A stretch of DNA of 10,043 nt from the NCBI GenBank assembly GCA_964460985.1, contig CAYWQX010000055.1:1-10043 (forward strand). The letters are read 5' to 3'. Below are positions 6,445-10,043 of the stretch, in pieces. This DNA comes from CAZABG01 sp964460985 (GTDB lineage: Bacteria > Chlamydiota > Chlamydiia > Chlamydiales > Parachlamydiaceae). The position numbers and the translations under genes are program-made. How positions within the stretch are numbered: position 1 is the stretch's first letter; each line of letters opens with the position of its first letter. Below the pieces are notes generated by a model, which was not told the origin of the DNA, did no database searches, and worked only from the letters and a program-made list of their open reading frames with translations.

Positions 6445-7658
6445 GCGCTTAAAAGACCTTCGGGCGTGTTCGATTTAAAAGTGACGTTAATCATTTGATT
6501 CGGTTCCATCTCTTTTTCAAAGAGGACCGGTATAAAATTGGCGGTGTGTCCCATTTTGCCGCTTTCGGTTAAAACGGACATCGTTTTACCGACATAAGGA
6601 TCACGCAGTTGATACGAGAGCTCTTCAGAGAGGCGCAGCACCTGATTTTTGCGCGCTTTGATGGTGTCGGGGTCTACAACATCGGTGTATAAAGCAGCTC
6701 TTGTGCGAGGCCGTTTACTGTAGGGGAACATGTGCACTTTCGCAAACTTCACTTCCCGCATGACCGATAAGGTCTCCTCAAAATCAAGGTCGCTCTCCCC
6801 AGGAAAACCGACAATGATATCGGTCGTGAAAGTAAAGTCGGGAGAGGCAAGGCGCATTTTATCAACCGTCTGCATGAAGATCTGGCGAGTATATTTACGG
6901 TTCATCCGTTTAAGGATGTGGTTTGATCCCGATTGCAAAACGATATGAAATGAAGGGCAGGTGGTTTTACCGGATAAGACCGCATCCATTAAATCGTCTG
7001 AAACCTCGTCGGGATCGATCGATGATATTCTTAAACGGCGGAGGCCTTCAATTTGATCCACGGCTCTTACAAGACCGGCTAGGTTATCCTCTCCTCCCCC
7101 ATCATAGTCTCCGATATTAATACCGGTTAAAACGATCTCTTTAAAACCGTTTTGAATGAGATCTTTGACTTCCCTCAGGATCTCTTCCCTTTTGCGAGAA
7201 CGGGATCTTCCGCGCACATAGGGGATAATGCAGTAAGTACAAAAGGAGTTGCATCCATCTTGAACTTTAACAAACGCTCTCGTATGAGCTTCAAAATGAT
7301 TGATCTTGAATTCAGGGATCTCTTCCGCATCGGGAAGGGCTAATTTTAAAAGAGACTCTTTTTGGGTATTAGGAACGACCAGTTCAGCGCCTGCTGCCAA
7401 AACCTCATTCGGTTTACGCTCGGCATAGCAGCCGGTCACAACCACCTTGGCATGAGGGTTATCTCTTTTAAGTTGGCGAATCGCGTGACGAGACGAGCTA
7501 TCGGCCGACTCCGTGACGGTGCAAGTATTCACAATGCAGAGATCGGCCTCAGTATCTGACGGGGCATACCCCATCGACTTTAGCTGATCAGAAAAGGCTT
7601 GCGCCTCGTACTGGTTGGTTCTACACCCCAGCGTGACTATTTTGAACGTCTTTTTCAT
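6441..7658 (-). CDS. mtaB: tRNA t6A37 C2-methylthiotransferase, MtaB type
   Basis: Radical-SAM methylthiotransferase that converts t6A to ms2t6A at position 37 of tRNAs reading ANN codons, supporting accurate decoding. The 405-residue protein has the UPF0004 N-terminal domain with three [4Fe-4S] ligands (C12 in TLGCRTNQYEA, C46 in NTCTVTE, C77 in GCYAE). The radical-SAM cluster CNSFCTYC follows (C136, C140, C143) with IPYVRGRSRSR after it, then a C-terminal TRAM domain (about 355-405) that is rather short. The LGCRTNQYE signature favours MtaB over MiaB (LGCQMN) or RimO; this choice rests on motif memory. All cluster cysteines are present. The ATG at 7658 lies inside the end of the large upstream gene, a 38-base overlap, and has no clear Shine-Dalgarno, so it probably depends on translation of that gene. 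Its TGA overlaps the next start as ATGA. Confidence 0.93.
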   Translation of the reverse strand: MKKTFKIVTLGCRTNQYEAQAFSDQLKSMGYAPSDTEADLCIVNTCTVTESADSSSRHAIRQLKRDNPHAKVVVTGCYAERKPNEVLAAGAELVVPNTQKESLLKLALPDAEEIPEFKINHFEAHTRAFVKVQDGCNSFCTYCIIPYVRGRSRSRKREEILREVKDLIQNGFKEIVLTGINIGDYDGGGEDNLAGLVRAVDQIEGLRRLRISSIDPDEVSDDLMDAVLSGKTTCPSFHIVLQSGSNHILKRMNRKYTRQIFMQTVDKMRLASPDFTFTTDIIVGFPGESDLDFEETLSVMREVKFAKVHMFPYSKRPRTRAALYTDVVDPDTIKARKNQVLRLSEELSYQLRDPYVGKTMSVLTESGKMGHTANFIPVLFEKEMEPNQMINVTFKSNTPEGLLSA

Positions 7659-10043
7659 GCGTATTAAACATATTTATGAGCTCATCGATCGAGTTAAAGA
7701 TAAAACCCTTATTGTACTCGGCATGGAAGCCATCGTAATGGGGATTTAATTCGAATCTGATAAATAGGTGTTCAAAATACTTTACCACAAGTAGCGGAAA
7801 ATACCCTAGAGCATAAATGAAGGGACCCACAATTTTTTCAGCCAAAAAGTCATAGACCAAGTTAAATCCATCTCTTAATTTGACCACCCACAAACCAAAA
7901 ATTTTAATCATGAGGGAGCCCATAAAGGCTTTAAACCGCCTGATTAAACTTTTAATTTTGTGAAGGAGCGCTTTATTCGTGCCATTGACGGTGACCGTTG
8001 CGAGCCCTTCAATAATCGCTTTGCGATCCCGAGCCTCCTCAGCGGGAGTGTAGTTATTGTCCATATGCTTTACTTCAAGCTCGCTTGAATCTTTAGAGAC
8101 AAACTTTATATGGCCGCCTACTTCGATGATTTTACCGTTTGGAACCATCGAGGTTAAAAGAACTTCGATCCCCCTATTGATCCATTGACCGACGTTTTGA
8201 TCATTGAGCATATTGACATACAAAAGACCTAGTTGGAGGTCGGTCATTTCATTGAAATGCTCAATTTTTAGAAGAGGCGCAATCAATTTGCTTGGGACTA
8301 AATTCACGATAGCAGTTTTCAGGCTTGACAGTTTGTTTAGTAAATCTTTGTCATTTTGAAGAGCCTGCCACTCTGTCTTTAAAGCGTTATGTTTTTTGGC
8401 GACTTCGGCTAAAATTTCACCGAGAGATACTTTTTCACGTTGAATTTCAGTCATGACATAATCAAGAATTTCCTTGATTTTTGCCCAGTCAGCTCCATAT
8501 TCATTTTTAATATCCAAAAGAAGTTTTTGAATCTGTTTAATTTTAGGCTCATTTTGAAGGGTATAATTAAGGTCATCAAGTTTGTTATTCACCTCTTCAA
8601 AGTGATCCTCTTGCCTATCCCAATTGGAGCTTAAAGAGGCATTTATCATAGATATTAAGCTTAGGAGACCCTTATTGATGGTTTGGGGTGAAGCAATCGT
8701 CTTAAAGATACTAAATAAAATTTGCGGGATTAATCTGCTGTTCGCCTTCTCTTCTACCGTATCGCTAAATAGATCAGGAAAGGGAACTGGTCTTGGTAAT
8801 TTAATTTTTGTAAGAAGTTCAAGCTGAGCATCGGTCACTTTTTCCCCCAAAGGTAAGAGGTTATTATAAAGCTCTCCCAAGCCCTGTTTTAACTTCTCAT
8901 TACCTACTCGGTGGGCGTACGATTCTCTCCCTTTGATCTCAACTACTTTCGGATAGTATTTGGCCGCCTGGGTGACAAAATTACGTGCTATTTTTTGATG
9001 CAACCCATCAAAATTAACGCCCCCAAAGAAATCGGCAAAGAACTGAAGCAGCAATCCTTCTGCAAATTTTCCAATAAAACCATAAGCCGATAAAACAGGA
9101 TTGTCATTGGGCAATGAGCGCTCTTTCCCCATATTGACAATCTCGTCCATAGCGGTTTCAAAAAGATAGCCATCCTCTTTGTCAAGCACATCGCCTTTGA
9201 GGAAGGTGTTAATGCTTTCACGGATAATCTCAGCTAACTCCCCTTTTTGCGTCTCAAGGGCAAAAGGAACGTAATCTCTTATCCAGACATTCCCTAAAAC
9301 GTTGCAAAATACATTGATCGAGTTTTTATTAAACTGTTCCTGTAAAACTTTCTGATTGTGCTCGATCGATTCAATCGATCTAAAGGTTTGCATGTAGTAT
9401 TTAAGAAGGAGCTTCGGCAGGATCACACTTTTCACTTCAGACAAATCGATTTTGATCTCATGATCAAGATCGAATAGAGTCCAAAGAGTATCTGCCGCGA
9501 CTAAAAAATCATTTTCAGTCAGGTTTTTGCTGTAGGAGGGGAATGTTTTCTTGATCGTATTTAAAATTTCAATCATCCCTAAACCAAATAACCGTTCCTT
9601 TTTAAGCTCTTCGCCTTCTTTCAATTTAATCTTGGCTTCCACTTTTTTAAGGAAAGCCACGATGCCTTTCAAAAACAGGGTAGTTAGGACTTGCTGGGAG
9701 TGTTCTATAAAGGGATGAGGTATTTCAGGAGCTCTTTTAAGAGGATCGGGGAGATCTTTTTTTCCAAGCGCTTTCAGCTCACCTATTATAAAGCGTGAAA
9801 AGAGCTCGGATGCCGTTTCAATTTTAGCTACATATCTGTCTCTTTTTTCAAAGAGCGGATCCTCTTTTTTGGCCCTCTCTTTATCCGTCAACAACTCCGT
9901 CAAGGCTTTAAGCTCTTTTTGCCGATCATGCGTCGGAACCATTAATTGAATCTTTTTGAGCACCTGGCCCACTTTGACCACTAAACTGTTTGGAAAGGCT
10001 CTTAAGAGCGGACAAAATTGGAAAATCAAGCGTCTTGCAAAAG
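7621..10043 (-). CDS. Very large helical protein of unknown function, 5' end outside the window
   Basis: At least 806 residues. The frame has no stop up to the right edge. The only start close to the edge is a TTG at 10029 and the first ATG (9942) has no Shine-Dalgarno, so the gene very probably begins outside the window. Numbering here is from that TTG. The protein is Lys/Glu/Leu-rich and nearly all alpha-helical, with very few Cys. A stretch at about 470-577 looks coiled-coil-like, with alternating hydrophobic residues among charged ones. Near the C-terminus two hydrophobic stretches (about 702-717 and 733-757) could be membrane-associated or amphipathic helices. They are followed by an aromatic-rich tail and a polar end. 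I recognise no catalytic motif or family. It is the first visible gene of an operon with mtaB and the 263-residue gene. Large lineage-specific helical proteins are common in Chlamydiae, and a host-interaction or envelope role is possible, but that is speculation. Confidence 0.85.
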   Translation of the reverse strand, partial: FARRLIFQFCPLLRAFPNSLVVKVGQVLKKIQLMVPTHDRQKELKALTELLTDKERAKKEDPLFEKRDRYVAKIETASELFSRFIIGELKALGKKDLPDPLKRAPEIPHPFIEHSQQVLTTLFLKGIVAFLKKVEAKIKLKEGEELKKERLFGLGMIEILNTIKKTFPSYSKNLTENDFLVAADTLWTLFDLDHEIKIDLSEVKSVILPKLLLKYYMQTFRSIESIEHNQKVLQEQFNKNSINVFCNVLGNVWIRDYVPFALETQKGELAEIIRESINTFLKGDVLDKEDGYLFETAMDEIVNMGKERSLPNDNPVLSAYGFIGKFAEGLLLQFFADFFGGVNFDGLHQKIARNFVTQAAKYYPKVVEIKGRESYAHRVGNEKLKQGLGELYNNLLPLGEKVTDAQLELLTKIKLPRPVPFPDLFSDTVEEKANSRLIPQILFSIFKTIASPQTINKGLLSLISMINASLSSNWDRQEDHFEEVNNKLDDLNYTLQNEPKIKQIQKLLLDIKNEYGADWAKIKEILDYVMTEIQREKVSLGEILAEVAKKHNALKTEWQALQNDKDLLNKLSSLKTAIVNLVPSKLIAPLLKIEHFNEMTDLQLGLLYVNMLNDQNVGQWINRGIEVLLTSMVPNGKIIEVGGHIKFVSKDSSELEVKHMDNNYTPAEEARDRKAIIEGLATVTVNGTNKALLHKIKSLIRRFKAFMGSLMIKIFGLWVVKLRDGFNLVYDFLAEKIVGPFIYALGYFPLLVVKYFEHLFIRFELNPHYDGFHAEYNKGFIFNSIDELINMFNTHEKDVQNSHAGV

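Noticed and set aside
7011..7025. GATCGATCGAT run, similar to CGATCG motifs elsewhere, as a HIP1-like genome repeat
   Set aside because: The occurrences lack the flanking bases of the octamer GCGATCGC, and they fall in coding sequence explained by Ile-Asp and Ser-Ile codons.
9364..9380. Perfect inverted repeat GATCGATT-C-AATCGATC
   Set aside because: It lies inside the large gene and encodes Arg-Ser-Ile-Glu-Ser-Ile. Similar ATCGAT runs occur throughout the window from common Ile/Asp/Ser codon pairs, so it looks like a coding coincidence rather than a site.
7621..10029. TTG at 10029 as the true start of the large protein
   Set aside because: The frame stays open to the window edge, and there is no room to see a ribosome binding site. 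A start outside the window is more likely.

Overview
The window is bacterial, moderately AT-rich and densely coding. It holds five protein genes and no gene-free stretch longer than about 105 bases. Gene content (NAD+-dependent DNA ligase, glycogen branching enzyme, MtaB-type tRNA methylthiotransferase, a very large unrecognised helical protein and a 263-residue unknown just upstream of glgB) fits a chlamydia-like organism, possibly an environmental or amoeba-associated lineage of Chlamydiae. That placement is an inference: it rests on the overall gene set and on an uncertain recollection that chlamydial genomes carry an uncharacterised gene next to glgB. No marker here proves it.

Layout from left to right. 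Positions 1-57 hold a short gap with a 6-bp hairpin beyond the ligA stop. ligA runs leftward from about 1992 to 58. A 74-bp divergent gap (1993-2066) contains a self-complementary ATTATAAT core and a short inverted repeat. A cytochrome P450 gene runs rightward (2067-3440). Its last 8 bases overlap the end of the converging glgB (5547-3433, leftward). A 105-bp gap (5548-5652) holds a convincing terminator and a possible glgB promoter. Further right, three leftward genes form one tight operon: a large unknown protein (open through the right edge to 7621), mtaB (7658-6441, overlapping by 38 bases) and the 263-residue unknown (6444-5653, 4-base ATGA overlap). The terminator closes this operon.

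The genes do not make one pathway. LigA seals DNA nicks, MtaB makes ms2t6A in tRNA, and GlgB branches glycogen. The P450 is the accessory-looking member: it stands alone, without a ferredoxin, reductase or biosynthetic partner in view. I found no CRISPR array, RNA gene, insertion sequence, phage gene or recognisable defence or secretion system. The points most worth checking are the isolated P450 with a Met in its heme-loop signature, the symmetric promoter core it seems to share with ligA, the matching close -10 boxes in front of ligA and glgB that suggest leaderless messages, and the two unknown proteins translationally linked to mtaB.
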